This document shows, one piece after another, positions 30,357 through 38,927 of a stretch of 64,000 bases of DNA (within the stretch, counting starts at the first letter, position 1; each line of letters opens with the position of its first letter). Made by a program: the position numbers and the translations under genes. The stretch comes from Paenibacillus oryzisoli (GTDB lineage: Bacteria > Bacillota > Bacilli > Paenibacillales > NBRC-103111), in contig NZ_LYPB01000049.1 of the NCBI RefSeq assembly GCF_001653565.1, positions 124,001 to 188,000 of the forward strand. The letters are read 5' to 3'. The notes beneath the pieces are model-generated. The model saw only the letters and a list, made by a program, of their open reading frames with translations. It made no database searches and was not told the DNA's origin.

Positions 30357-30386
30357 ATAATAATGCGAACACGCGTTCTCTGTCAA
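30357..30386 (-). promoter_or_regulatory. Promoter for the 58-residue gene, with palindrome in the spacer
   Basis: Minus strand: -35 TTGACA (30386-30381), 18 nt, -10 TATTAT (30362-30357). The spacer contains GAACGCGTGTTC, an inverted repeat (GAAC/GTTC) of different sequence from the 29.72 kb operator, so another regulator, perhaps the second XRE protein, may bind it. Confidence 0.6.
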
Positions 30387-30417
30387 TATCTTACACGAAA
30401 CGGAAGGAGGATACATA

Positions 30418-30642
30418 TTGTCGCTCTCCCGAGGGAGATGTCGACTAGAAACCCTACTACGAAGAAAACGTTGGTCCCAGGCTGAATTAGCCGTCCGTAC
30501 CGGTTACGCCCCGCGAATGATTTCACATTACGTCAATGATACAAGAGCCATGTCTGTAGATGTAATGAAGAACATCGCTAATGCACTAGGATGCCTGATG
30601 GAAGACTTATACGATTGGGTTGAGGTTGACGACACAGATTAA
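30418..30642 (+). CDS. Second XRE-family regulator
   Basis: 74 residues, TTG start with AAGGAGG 7 nt upstream. Helix-turn-helix WSQAELAVRTGYAPRMISHYV, then MSVDVMKNIANALGCLMEDLY, typical of small XRE proteins beside integrases. It lies between the repressor and the integrase in the same direction, and the divergent promoter with its own palindrome is just upstream. Confidence 0.8.
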   Translation: MSLSRGRCRLETLLRRKRWSQAELAVRTGYAPRMISHYVNDTRAMSVDVMKNIANALGCLMEDLYDWVEVDDTD

Positions 30643-30778
30643 TTTCTGTGCTCTCCTCGAATTTTCGGAACGTATAGGTTCTGATGTCGAAATAATCTAG
30701 TAATTAAATAATAGGAAAAATATAACTTTATTACTAGAGGTAATATCTCCCATTTTATGTGAGAAAGGAGTGCATAAT

Positions 30779-31963
30779 ATGTCGAAAAAAAAACTTCCTA
30801 AAAATGTCCGTGAGAGAGATGGAAAGTACTACTATAGATACAGCATCAAGGACCCAGTAACAGGTAAACGCAAGCAGAAAGAATCTACGGGATTTACAAG
30901 CGCAAAAGCAGCTGAAAAGGAAGGTATACGCATACAGGCGTCTTTAATGGAAGGCCTTTACGTGGAAAAGGTGAAGGTCACAGTAGGCCAATGGTGTGAT
31001 GACTGGCTAGTTTGGTACACATCAACAGGAAGAGTCAAACAAAGCACGATAGATAGTCGTTCAACATCAATAGGCATGTTGAAGGCAGAAATCGGAGGGC
31101 TTTATCTACAGGAGTTAACAGATGAAATTTATCAAAATACCTTGTTGAAAATGGTAAAAAAGTATAAGCCTAACACTCTTACACTATTCCATGGTGTAGC
31201 TGGTATGATTTTTAAAAGAGCAGTTCAAAAAGAAAAGCTTAAAGTCAATCCCGCTCAATACGCATACATCCCAAAGAAAGTCCAATCTCTAGAAGAAAGG
31301 GAAGCGTCTAAAACTCTGCCGCGATTCCTTGAAAAGAACGAACTGAAACTGTTCTTAGATGCAGTCGAGGGTGTTCAATTCAGAAGAGTATTTGAATTGC
31401 TTGCATATTCAGGATTGAGAATCGGAGAATTGTCAGCTCTGTTCGTTACTGATTTTTCTAAAGATGAGGGCACCATTGAAATATCAAAAACAAGATACAG
31501 TAACGGTAATATCACAGAATACGAACTATTAAGCCCCAAAACTAAATCCTCTGATCGCACTGTTCACCTCAGTAAAAAAGCAATTTCCGCAATTAATAGC
31601 CAAATTAATTGGAGGAAATCCTTTGCCTTCTCAAAAGGGACTAGGTTTTATCAACTAAGGACATTTCTGTTCGTTATGGAAAAAAGGGTGCCTGGATACC
31701 CTTTGACTAACACAATTATTAGTGCAAACATGTATCGGGCTCTAAAAAAAGCCGGTCTACCTTTAAGTTTAACCCCCCACAGCTTGAGGCATACATACAC
31801 TAGCTTAATGGCTGAGGCAGGTGCGGAACTAGACACTATACAAGCTCAGCTCGGACATAAAAAAGGCAGCGACATTACCCGGGCTATTTATTTGCACGTT
31901 ACGAAAGCACGGGAGAAAAGAGATGTACAGCGCTTAGATGCTTTCCTTGATTCTAATGATTAA
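30779..31963 (+). CDS. int: Phage integrase, tyrosine recombinase
   Basis: 394 residues. The N-terminal arm-binding AP2-like domain (LPKNVRERDGKYYYRYSIKD) is followed by a core-binding SAM-like domain and the catalytic domain: Arg in LLAYSGLRIGELSAL, Lys in LSPKTKSSDRTVHL, box II HSLRHTYTSLMAEAG, and H..G with Tyr in QLGHKKGSDITRAIYLHV. It integrates and excises the prophage. The ATG at 30779 has AAAGGAG 8 nt upstream, favoured over GTG at 30770. It is at the right end of the prophage, next to the attachment site. Confidence 0.93.
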   Translation: MSKKKLPKNVRERDGKYYYRYSIKDPVTGKRKQKESTGFTSAKAAEKEGIRIQASLMEGLYVEKVKVTVGQWCDDWLVWYTSTGRVKQSTIDSRSTSIGMLKAEIGGLYLQELTDEIYQNTLLKMVKKYKPNTLTLFHGVAGMIFKRAVQKEKLKVNPAQYAYIPKKVQSLEEREASKTLPRFLEKNELKLFLDAVEGVQFRRVFELLAYSGLRIGELSALFVTDFSKDEGTIEISKTRYSNGNITEYELLSPKTKSSDRTVHLSKKAISAINSQINWRKSFAFSKGTRFYQLRTFLFVMEKRVPGYPLTNTIISANMYRALKKAGLPLSLTPHSLRHTYTSLMAEAGAELDTIQAQLGHKKGSDITRAIYLHVTKAREKRDVQRLDAFLDSND

Positions 31964-32012
31964 ATAATAAAACTCCACTAGACTCGTGACGTCGATGTGG
32001 AGTTTTATTATT
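31963..32012. terminator. Strong bidirectional terminator after the integrase
   Basis: AATAATAAAACTCCAC (31963-31978) pairs perfectly over 16 bp with GTGGAGTTTTATTATT (31997-32012). With A/T-rich outer arms it can end transcription in both directions. It separates the phage integrase from the chromosomal genes. Confidence 0.85.
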
Positions 32013-32085
32013 TGTGGGGGAACTGTGGGTAATCACCTAGTGATCAAACCGAAAAACCCTTTACACATAAGGTTTTTTAGCCAAA
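32013..32085. other. Likely right prophage end / attachment region
   Basis: Non-coding junction between the integrase terminator and the first chromosomal gene. It contains the inverted repeat ATCAC-CTA-GTGAT (32032-32044) and a terminator-like AAAACCCTT...AAGGTTTTTT hairpin (about 32052-32078) at the end of the ypbF-like gene. The exact core cannot be set because the other attachment site is outside the window. Confidence 0.4.
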
Positions 32086-32529
32086 TTAATTCTTATAGAC
32101 TATATTAATATCATGCTCCTTGGAAAGAAAGCTCGAAATTTGATCCCTTGCCTCGGACTTCACATCTTTCAACCAGGAAGCTTCTAATCGTTCTATCGTT
32201 TCGATACGTAAATCTTCATATTTACTCTTCGCTTTCTCCATTTCGCGCGACCGATTAGACGCATATAGAAACAATGAAATACATGCGAGCAGCAAGCCGC
32301 AAAGCAATTTATTCGAAATGAGTAAATCCAATATCAGGATGGCATTTCCGCCCGAACGAACGATGACTTGCTGGTATAACAAATAGACAACAAGCAATAA
32401 GACCGCTCCAGTCGCGATCGATAGCATGGGTTGCCTCTTTTTCATATAGTCCCACTTCATCTTTCTTTCTTGCAACTCTTTCAGTACGACTTCTGTATCA
32501 TCACTGACATTTATCTTAGGCCCAATCAC
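32086..32529 (-). CDS. YpbF-like (DUF2663) membrane protein
   Basis: 147 residues, close in length and layout to Bacillus YpbF. There are two membrane segments, about 37-55 (SIATGAVLLLVVYLLYQQV) and about 75-92 (LLCGLLLACISLFLYAS), flanked by charged helices. The function of the family is unknown. It reads toward the prophage end. Confidence 0.6.
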   Translation of the reverse strand: MIGPKINVSDDTEVVLKELQERKMKWDYMKKRQPMLSIATGAVLLLVVYLLYQQVIVRSGGNAILILDLLISNKLLCGLLLACISLFLYASNRSREMEKAKSKYEDLRIETIERLEASWLKDVKSEARDQISSFLSKEHDINIVYKN

Positions 32530-32591
32530 AGCATCTCCCCCTCGTTACCATGCTATGCTTGTCTATTGCTATTCTTTCCAAAAAAAAGACC

Positions 32592-32633
32592 AAGAGCATC
32601 ACTCTTCACGCCTCGCTGAAGATGCCCTTGATC
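32592..32633 (-). terminator. Hairpin downstream of the YdjO-like gene
   Basis: CAAGAGCATC pairs with GATGCCCTTG (10 bp with one mismatch) around a 20-nt loop; on the minus strand it ends near a short T-run (CTTTTTTTT at about 32578-32587). Probably the terminator of the YdjO-like gene. Confidence 0.4.
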
Positions 32634-32673
32634 TAGAATTTATTTAGTAGAAGAGGTTTTTCAATAATTCCGA

Positions 32674-32907
32674 TTAAAACCGTTTCTTTCCTACAAGGAA
32701 CTTTTTGTTTCCTTTTTTAGCTGCTACCGGCACATGCTTGTAGCTTCGTACCATTTGTGTTTTACAAAGCGGGCAAGTTGGTAATGCTTCTGTCACGAAT
32801 TCTTTGCGAACCCAAGCTTTACATTCTGTTGCTTTACATTTCCAAATCTCAATCTGTTCAACTTCCGGTTTCTGTTCTTCCGTTACAATACTCGTTGTTG
32901 TAGACAT
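32674..32907 (-). CDS. YdjO-like cold-inducible zinc-ribbon protein
   Basis: 77 residues. The pattern IWKCKATECKAWVRKEF and ALPTCPLCKTQMVRS (two CxxC-like pairs) and the basic end (KKFLVGKKRF) match the YdjO family, small cold-inducible proteins of Bacillota with unknown role. Independent gene with its own terminator. Confidence 0.75.
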   Translation of the reverse strand: MSTTTSIVTEEQKPEVEQIEIWKCKATECKAWVRKEFVTEALPTCPLCKTQMVRSYKHVPVAAKKGNKKFLVGKKRF

Positions 32908-33064
32908 TTCAATTATGTGCTCCCTGCTTCGTAGATTAGACTACTTATTATTATACAGATCGGCCAAGATATCAAGTCTTTCCCGTGTTCAAAAGTATTT
33001 ACCAGTGGTAGAATAGACAAAGCGATTGCAATTTAGACACAAAATACAAAGGCAGGAATATCGC

Positions 33065-34330
33065 ATGGTCAATTTACTACGTGAATGGAAGCTTCAACTC
33101 GCAGGTTATAGCCGAAATATCAAGCTATTTTTCTGGTTTAATTTTGTTTGGAACTTAGGCATTAGTATGTTCGGACTTGTGTACAACCTCTATGTAAGAA
33201 GTTTGGGTTATGAGCAAACAATGGTAGGCAGCATCGTAGGGATGACCGCTTTGGCCGCGGCCATTATTCTCATCCCGGCAGGCATCATGAACGATCGCTT
33301 CGGTCCCAAACGCGTCATTTCTTTCGGTCTCCTTTTTACCATTGCCGCATTAACCGCACGATCACTTATTCAAGTACACGAAGGAATGCTGATCTCCGCT
33401 TTCTTAGGTGGTATGGCGCTAGCTGTCGTCTCTGCGACAATTCTTCCCTTCATGGCCAATAACTCAACGCCTGGGCAGCGGGTCCATCTCTTCTCCCTCA
33501 ATATGGCTTTGGTTATGCTGGCCAATGTCATTGGTATCGCAATTGGAGGCGTGCTTTGTGATTTCTTCCAATTCTTTATTGGTCTCGACGAAATTCATAG
33601 CTTACGTTATACCTTGCTCATTGGTGTGGCCATTGCAGCACTCGGTGTCATTCCCATGTCCCTTTTTGAAAGGAGCGATATCGAGAAGGAAGACGATGCT
33701 CCGCACCGCCAATCTGTCAGCTGGAGAACCACGTGGCGCGAGCACAAAACGTCGATTCAGGTCATCGCCATCTTCTGTTTACTCGGATTACTCTCCTCAC
33801 TTGGTGGCGGGATGATCGTTCCCTATCTCAACGTCTATTTTGAGGATCGCTTTGAGGCATCCAAATCGGCAATCGGCATCATTGTCGCTTTAGGACAAGC
33901 GGCTACAGGCGTAGCCTTTCTAATCGGACCCATGATTGCCAAGCGGTATGGCGAAGTGAAATCGGTCGTGTATTTGCAACTGAGTTCGATTCCTTTTCTG
34001 CTCATCACAGCTTTTTCAGCCAACCTTTATTTATCGTCCGGTGGTTATCTGTTCCGCCAGGCACTCATGAACGCAGCCAATCCTTTTTACAATTCGATCA
34101 AAATGAGTTACGTCCATCGCTCGCTTCGCGGGCTTGCCTCAAGCTCTGGTGAAGCCGTGTTCAACCTCGGTTGGTTTATTGCTTCTCCGATTAGTACAGG
34201 CCTTGTCTTCCGATACGGCAGTTATTTTGGATATGCCTACGCCTTTTGCATCACAGCCGTTGTGTACTCCGTTATTTCATTTTTATTTTATTTTTTCTTT
34301 GGTAAACAGCGTTTCAAAACCTTAGAATAA
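33065..34330 (+). CDS. MFS transporter
   Basis: 421 residues with about 12 membrane segments. Motif A-like RFGPKRVI lies after the second span, and the first segment is FWFNFVWNLGISMFGLVYN. Other family marks are GIAIGGVLCDFF and the final NLGWFIASPISTG. The substrate is not visible; drug or metabolite efflux are possible. ATG at 33065 (MVNLLREWKLQ) is preferred; a TTG 39 nt upstream is in frame. It stands alone with its own promoter. Confidence 0.85.
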   Translation: MVNLLREWKLQLAGYSRNIKLFFWFNFVWNLGISMFGLVYNLYVRSLGYEQTMVGSIVGMTALAAAIILIPAGIMNDRFGPKRVISFGLLFTIAALTARSLIQVHEGMLISAFLGGMALAVVSATILPFMANNSTPGQRVHLFSLNMALVMLANVIGIAIGGVLCDFFQFFIGLDEIHSLRYTLLIGVAIAALGVIPMSLFERSDIEKEDDAPHRQSVSWRTTWREHKTSIQVIAIFCLLGLLSSLGGGMIVPYLNVYFEDRFEASKSAIGIIVALGQAATGVAFLIGPMIAKRYGEVKSVVYLQLSSIPFLLITAFSANLYLSSGGYLFRQALMNAANPFYNSIKMSYVHRSLRGLASSSGEAVFNLGWFIASPISTGLVFRYGSYFGYAYAFCITAVVYSVISFLFYFFFGKQRFKTLE

Positions 34331-34347
34331 CCTATCGAAAAAAAGCG

Positions 34348-34378
34348 CCTTTCCTCGTTGACGTAGACGAAGGAAAGG
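34348..34378. terminator. Stem-loop after the MFS gene
   Basis: CCTTTCCTCGT pairs with ACGAAGGAAAGG (one bulged A) over 11 bp. The T-run lies on the minus-strand side (GCGCTTTTTTT), so it ends transcripts coming from the right better than from the MFS gene. Confidence 0.55.
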
Positions 34379-34391
34379 AAATACAATAGAA

Positions 34392-34405
34392 TGAGAGCGC
34401 ATTCA
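34392..34405 (+). promoter_or_regulatory. Possible cre box before the AraC regulator gene
   Basis: TGAGAGCGCATTCA matches the cre consensus TGWNANCGNTNWCA at all but one position (A for T at position 10). It is about 55 nt upstream of the regulator start. Tentative. Confidence 0.35.
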
Positions 34406-34458
34406 TAACTACTTCTCAGTGCTCAATTGAAAAGTAGAATGCTAAGGGGGCCTAACCT

Positions 34459-36828
34459 ATGCGGAAAAAGCTCATTTTTAATGGACAAAGTATCGTCTTA
34501 ACATGGTCAATTTCCTATATTGTCATCCTCCTGCTTCCTGTAGTGATCGGTCTATTAGTTTATGTCGAGTCCAACCGTACATTAAAGGAAGAAATCCAAC
34601 AAGCGAATGATTCCTTGCTTAAGCAAGTCCGCGAAGTCATGGACAACCAATTCAAAGCCATGGAACAGCTCAACTTTGAAATTACATGGAATGTAAATGT
34701 ACAAGAGTTACTCTATTCCAATAAATATGAAACTTATCCGAAAGATCTTCCTTATGATACCTACCAGATTGCGAAGAGCTTCTCTATGTACAAAACCTCT
34801 TATCCGTTGATCGACTCTTTTTATGTGTACTTGAACAAGAATCAATCCGTCATTCTCCCAACGACCGTTCGTTCCAAAGATTTTGCCTATGAGACACTGC
34901 ATCAAAGCGATGAATTCTCCTTCTCCTCTTGGCAAATGATTATGAAACGCAGTAATTTCAAAGGCTTCATCCCGATGTACCGAATTGGCGATGATAACAA
35001 ACTCAGGAAAACCGTTGCGTACATTAGCACATACCCTTTTGAACACGACCAACCACTTGCTACGAATGTTATCATGATCGATCAATCACGCATTCTCGGT
35101 GCCATTCAGAATATGGAAATCTTCAATAAAGGTCATGTCCTTATTCTTAATGAACAAAATCAAGTATTAGCTTCCAGTGCGGAGGGCACGATGCCCGCCG
35201 ATTTCCCATATGCCAACTTGGATCTTGCAACGAATTTTTATTTTAAAAGTAACGATGGTGAGAAATATGAAGTATTCAATATTCAATCGCCTCGTTCCAA
35301 GCTCAAATACGTCTCGATCATGCCCAGCACGACTTATTGGCAGAAGGCCTCACACATACGCAACCTGACTTACCTTAGTATGCTGATTAGCTTGCTAGGT
35401 GGCGGTATACTGACCTTCTTCTTCCTTCGAAGAAATTACAATCCTGTTCGGCGCTTGGTACACGCTTTTTCGAAGAAACAGGTTCTCGAATCCGGCAAAA
35501 CCTACAATGAATTTCATTTCATTCAGGAAGCCGTGGACAGCACGTTAATTGAGATGGCTGATTTCAAAAGTAAAGTCGAGCAGCATCGGCATATTGTGCG
35601 ATCTCATTTTGTAGAGAAACTCTTGAAAGGGAAATTGGATGGTAAAATACCTATCGCCGAAGCTTTAACAACGTTTGATATGAAGCTGGATCGGAAAGAA
35701 TTTGCCGTCATGCTCTTCGTCACTGATAAAAGCGAAACGTTCTTCGATAGAATTACGAACACGTCTGATGAGGAGAAGTGGAAGCTGCTTCAATTCATCG
35801 TAAGTAATGTGGTTGAAGAATTAGTCTCCCAACAGCATCGCGGCTATGTGGCAGAAATCGATGATACATTGGCGTGCTTAGTGAATCTGTCCATGGAAGA
35901 TGGCCGCAGTGCCAAAGAGGAATTACTGCGTATCGCAGGTGAGGCCCAATCGTTCCTCGCTTCTACCTATGATATCCATCTGACGATCGCAATCAGTAAC
36001 GTGAATGCTCATATTTCAAGTGTTCCGCAGGCTTTCTTGGAAGCATTGGATGCGATGACCTACAAGCTAGTCATGGGGGGGCACGAAATTCTCGCCTACC
36101 ATGATCTCAAACCTCATACACACTGTGATAATCCTTCAGGTTATTATTATCCAATGGCCGTAGAGCAACAATTCCTCAACGCCTTGAAGTTTGGAGAACT
36201 GGCCGATGCTCGACAAATTCTTCGTGAAGTTATGGAGAAAAATTATGAAGGCACAGGCATTTCCGTTTCGCTAACCAAATGTTTAATGATGGGCTTAGTC
36301 TCGACGATCATGAAAAGCCTTAATGACACAGGCGGGATGCAAGAAAGTTTCTTTATTCGCAATCCGAAACAGCTCGATCGTCTCATGAATGCGAAGACCG
36401 TCCAAGATATGGAGCTCCAACTAGATGATATGCTTGCGCAAGTCTGTGCATATACCGCTGCGAAGCGGCAACATGCGAATTCGATTACGAAACAGAAAGC
36501 GCTTCAACAGCTTGTGGAGCAAGTCAATACGTATATTGAACACAACTATACCGATGTGAATTTGAATGTAACGATGATTGGCAGCCACTTTGATCGCAAA
36601 GCTACGTATTTATCCAAACTCTTCAAAGATTACGTGGGTGAAGGTTTGCTTGATCGGATCAATAAAGTGCGGATTGAGAAATCCAAGCAACTGCTGAGAG
36701 GAAAAGAACAATCTGTTGGTGATGCTGCATATGGGGTCGGTTTTAACGATATTAATGCATTTATTCGTGTATTCAAAAAGGTCGAAGGAATTACGCCAGG
36801 TAAATATAAGGAAATGATTGAGAAATAA
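34459..36828 (+). CDS. Membrane-anchored AraC-family regulator of sugar uptake
   Basis: 789 residues. A membrane helix at about 15-37 (SISYIVILLLPVVIGLLVYV) and another at about 300-320 (YLSMLISLLGGGILTFFFL) enclose an extracellular sensor domain. A middle cytoplasmic domain of about 300 residues is followed by two AraC helix-turn-helix units (VNLNVTMIGSHFDRKATYLSKLF, then SVGDAAYGVGFNDINAFIRVFKK, ITPGKYKEM). Proteins of this build sit beside LplABC-type importers in Paenibacillus and sense extracellular sugar. It lies directly before such an importer, with a terminator and a cre box between. Confidence 0.9.
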   Translation: MRKKLIFNGQSIVLTWSISYIVILLLPVVIGLLVYVESNRTLKEEIQQANDSLLKQVREVMDNQFKAMEQLNFEITWNVNVQELLYSNKYETYPKDLPYDTYQIAKSFSMYKTSYPLIDSFYVYLNKNQSVILPTTVRSKDFAYETLHQSDEFSFSSWQMIMKRSNFKGFIPMYRIGDDNKLRKTVAYISTYPFEHDQPLATNVIMIDQSRILGAIQNMEIFNKGHVLILNEQNQVLASSAEGTMPADFPYANLDLATNFYFKSNDGEKYEVFNIQSPRSKLKYVSIMPSTTYWQKASHIRNLTYLSMLISLLGGGILTFFFLRRNYNPVRRLVHAFSKKQVLESGKTYNEFHFIQEAVDSTLIEMADFKSKVEQHRHIVRSHFVEKLLKGKLDGKIPIAEALTTFDMKLDRKEFAVMLFVTDKSETFFDRITNTSDEEKWKLLQFIVSNVVEELVSQQHRGYVAEIDDTLACLVNLSMEDGRSAKEELLRIAGEAQSFLASTYDIHLTIAISNVNAHISSVPQAFLEALDAMTYKLVMGGHEILAYHDLKPHTHCDNPSGYYYPMAVEQQFLNALKFGELADARQILREVMEKNYEGTGISVSLTKCLMMGLVSTIMKSLNDTGGMQESFFIRNPKQLDRLMNAKTVQDMELQLDDMLAQVCAYTAAKRQHANSITKQKALQQLVEQVNTYIEHNYTDVNLNVTMIGSHFDRKATYLSKLFKDYVGEGLLDRINKVRIEKSKQLLRGKEQSVGDAAYGVGFNDINAFIRVFKKVEGITPGKYKEMIEK

Positions 36829-36870
36829 TTATGAAATAATGGAAGAAATGAAGCGGGACAGATAGAGATT

Positions 36871-36893
36871 AGAGCGGGCAACCGCTCTTTTTT
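36871..36893 (+). terminator. Rho-independent terminator of the AraC regulator gene
   Basis: AGAGCGG-GCAA-CCGCTCT followed by TTTTTT: a 7-bp GC-rich stem with a GNRA-like GCAA loop and a U-tract. Confidence 0.9.
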
Positions 36894-37188
36894 CATGTAA
36901 AATGGACCTATTCACATGGAAATTGGCCTTTTTCACGAAGGAATTGGATATTTTGTAGATTCTTTCGATATTTATCTAGATGCTATTGGATATATTCGAG
37001 ATTTCATTTATGTAAGCGTTATCATATAGTTAAGGCATAGCACAGGCAACAACCATTCAAGACTTCCGAAGCCTGTTTTACTGGTTAAATGCTTTGAGAG
37101 TCAGCTCGTCTGCCAGCTAGATTGGCGAATCACCAGTCACGCTTATGTGGCCAGTAGGTTTGGCACAAAACTTTGAGGAGGTCCACAC
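36894..37188 (+). promoter_or_regulatory. Leader region of the sugar-importer operon with cre box
   Basis: A non-coding stretch of 295 nt. TGTAAGCGTTATCA at 37011-37024 matches the CcpA operator consensus at all positions. Near 37010-37030 the sequence could also overlap a promoter (TAAGCG...TATAGTTAAG). The 150-nt leader that follows has several short inverted repeats (for example GCCAGTAG/CCAGCTAG) but no recognised riboswitch. AGGAGG precedes the ATG at 37189. Confidence 0.6.
37011..37024 (+). promoter_or_regulatory. cre box (CcpA operator)
   Basis: TGTAAGCGTTATCA fits TGWNANCGNTNWCA without mismatch. It is 165 nt before the importer lipoprotein gene, so the importer is probably repressed by preferred carbon sources. 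Confidence 0.8.
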
Positions 37189-38853
37189 ATGAAAAGAAAC
37201 AGAAAAAAAATGTTCACCATGTTGGTTACCACATCTTTAATGGGAAGCTTAGTTGTTGCCTGTTCCTCCAATTCTTCTTCGACAAGTACGCCTAGTCCAG
37301 CAGCATCCGCAGATGCGACTAAAGCATCAACAGCACCAGCCGCAGGTGCAGCTGTTACGTACCCGCTGAAATCGGACAAAACTTTGTCCTACTGGGGAGA
37401 GGTTACTGGAAACTTAACAGGTGTTAAAGGTACACATGCAGATACACCATTTTTTCAAAATTGGCAAAAAGTTACTGGTGTTACGATGAAGTTTACCGCG
37501 CCGCCGACTAACCAAGCGGATCAAGCTATCAACGTCATGTTAGCCACCGGTGATTTACCAGATATGATTGAATATGATTTCCAAGGTAAATTCCCAGGCG
37601 GACCTGAAAAAGCGATCAAAGATGGTTATATCCTTAAATTGAATGATACGATAGATAAATATGCACCGAACCTGAAGAAATATCTGAAAGAACATCCGGA
37701 TATTGATAAACAAGTAAAAACAGACAATGGTAGTTATTATGTATTCCCATTCATCCGTGGCGACGATTTGCTGCGCGTATTCCAAGGACCTATCGTACGT
37801 AAGGACTGGTTGGATGAGTTAGGACTCCCTGTTCCTGAAACGATTGACGATTGGTATACCACGCTCAAAGCTTTCAAAGAGAAGAAAGGTGCCACAGCTT
37901 CTTTCTCTGTCGTAAGTGTACCTAGACCTTTCAACGAACTAGCGAACGGCGCTTTCGCAAGTGCTTTCGGTGTCACGCGTGATTTCTATATGGATGATAA
38001 AGGCGCGATCAAGTTCGGTCCTGCTGAAAAAGGCTACAAAGACTTCCTTGCGACTTTCCACAAATGGTATGCAGAAGGTTTGATCGATAAGAACTTTGCA
38101 ACAGCAGACAGCAAATCCTTAGATGCGAACATCGCGTCAGGTGCTACTGGGGTAACCGTAGGAAATGCAGGTGGCGGAATTGGTAAATGGCAGCCGCTTA
38201 TTTCAGCTAAAGATCCTAAAGGCGTACTAATCGCAGCTCCATATCCTGTTCTCAAAAAAGGCGACATCGCGATGTACAGCCAAAAAGACCCTGCGAATGC
38301 ACCAGGGGGATCTGTCGCGATTACAGCTACTTCCAAGAACATTGAAACGACCGCGAAACTTCTTGATTATGGTTATTCAACTGAAGGCGCTCTATTCTTT
38401 AACTTCGGAACGCCTGGCGTTTCCTACAACATGGAGAACAACTATCCGAAATACACGGATTTGCTTATGAAAAATCCGGATAAATTAGCTCCTGCACAAG
38501 CGATGTCCATGTACATCCGTGGTAACTACAACGGTCCTTTCATTCAGGATAAACGCTATATCGAACAATATTTAGCTTTGCAAACACAACGTGATGCACT
38601 TACAACATGGTCGAAAACCGATGTAGACAAGCACAAATTGCCGCCAATTACAGCAACGCCAGAAGAAAGTACGGAGCTTGCCAAAATCATGACAGATCTG
38701 AACACGATTGTGGATGAAATGACTCTGAAAATCATCTTGGGTACTGAGCCAGTTGAAAGCTTCGACAAGTATATGGAGAAATTCAACTCCGTGAAATTGA
38801 ACCGTGCGATCGAAATCAAGAAAGCATCCTTAGATCGTTATAACAAACGTTAA
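37189..38853 (+). CDS. Sugar-binding lipoprotein, LplA-like
   Basis: 554 residues. A lipoprotein signal ends at lipobox LVVAC (Cys25), then comes a low-complexity Ser/Thr/Ala linker (to about residue 60) and the large substrate-binding fold of the extracellular solute-binding family 1 (LSYWGEVTGNLTG, DLPDMIEYDF, ATGDLP). Such LplA-like proteins bind oligosaccharides for two permeases encoded just downstream. No ATPase gene is nearby, as is normal when the shared MsmX-type ATPase serves many importers. It is the first gene of the operon, behind a cre box. Confidence 0.9.
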   Translation: MKRNRKKMFTMLVTTSLMGSLVVACSSNSSSTSTPSPAASADATKASTAPAAGAAVTYPLKSDKTLSYWGEVTGNLTGVKGTHADTPFFQNWQKVTGVTMKFTAPPTNQADQAINVMLATGDLPDMIEYDFQGKFPGGPEKAIKDGYILKLNDTIDKYAPNLKKYLKEHPDIDKQVKTDNGSYYVFPFIRGDDLLRVFQGPIVRKDWLDELGLPVPETIDDWYTTLKAFKEKKGATASFSVVSVPRPFNELANGAFASAFGVTRDFYMDDKGAIKFGPAEKGYKDFLATFHKWYAEGLIDKNFATADSKSLDANIASGATGVTVGNAGGGIGKWQPLISAKDPKGVLIAAPYPVLKKGDIAMYSQKDPANAPGGSVAITATSKNIETTAKLLDYGYSTEGALFFNFGTPGVSYNMENNYPKYTDLLMKNPDKLAPAQAMSMYIRGNYNGPFIQDKRYIEQYLALQTQRDALTTWSKTDVDKHKLPPITATPEESTELAKIMTDLNTIVDEMTLKIILGTEPVESFDKYMEKFNSVKLNRAIEIKKASLDRYNKR

Positions 38854-38866
38854 CATCTATCATGGG

Positions 38867-38890
38867 GATGAGGAGCACGAGCTCCTCATC
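38867..38890 (+). promoter_or_regulatory. Intergenic hairpin between binding protein and permease
   Basis: GATGAGGAGC-ACGA-GCTCCTCATC is a perfect 10-bp stem with no U-tract. In many binding-protein-dependent importer operons such a hairpin protects the binding-protein mRNA and lowers permease expression; here this is inference. Confidence 0.7.
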
Positions 38891-38927
38891 CATACATTTC
38901 CATGTCCTCGACGAAAGGAGAGATACC

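Noticed and set aside
32032-32044. ATCAC-CTA-GTGAT as the exact attachment core
   Set aside because: The matching site at the other prophage end is outside the window, so the core cannot be proven; only the region is annotated.
37025-37188. Riboswitch in the importer leader
   Set aside because: Several short inverted repeats are present but none fits a riboswitch class that I can recognise.
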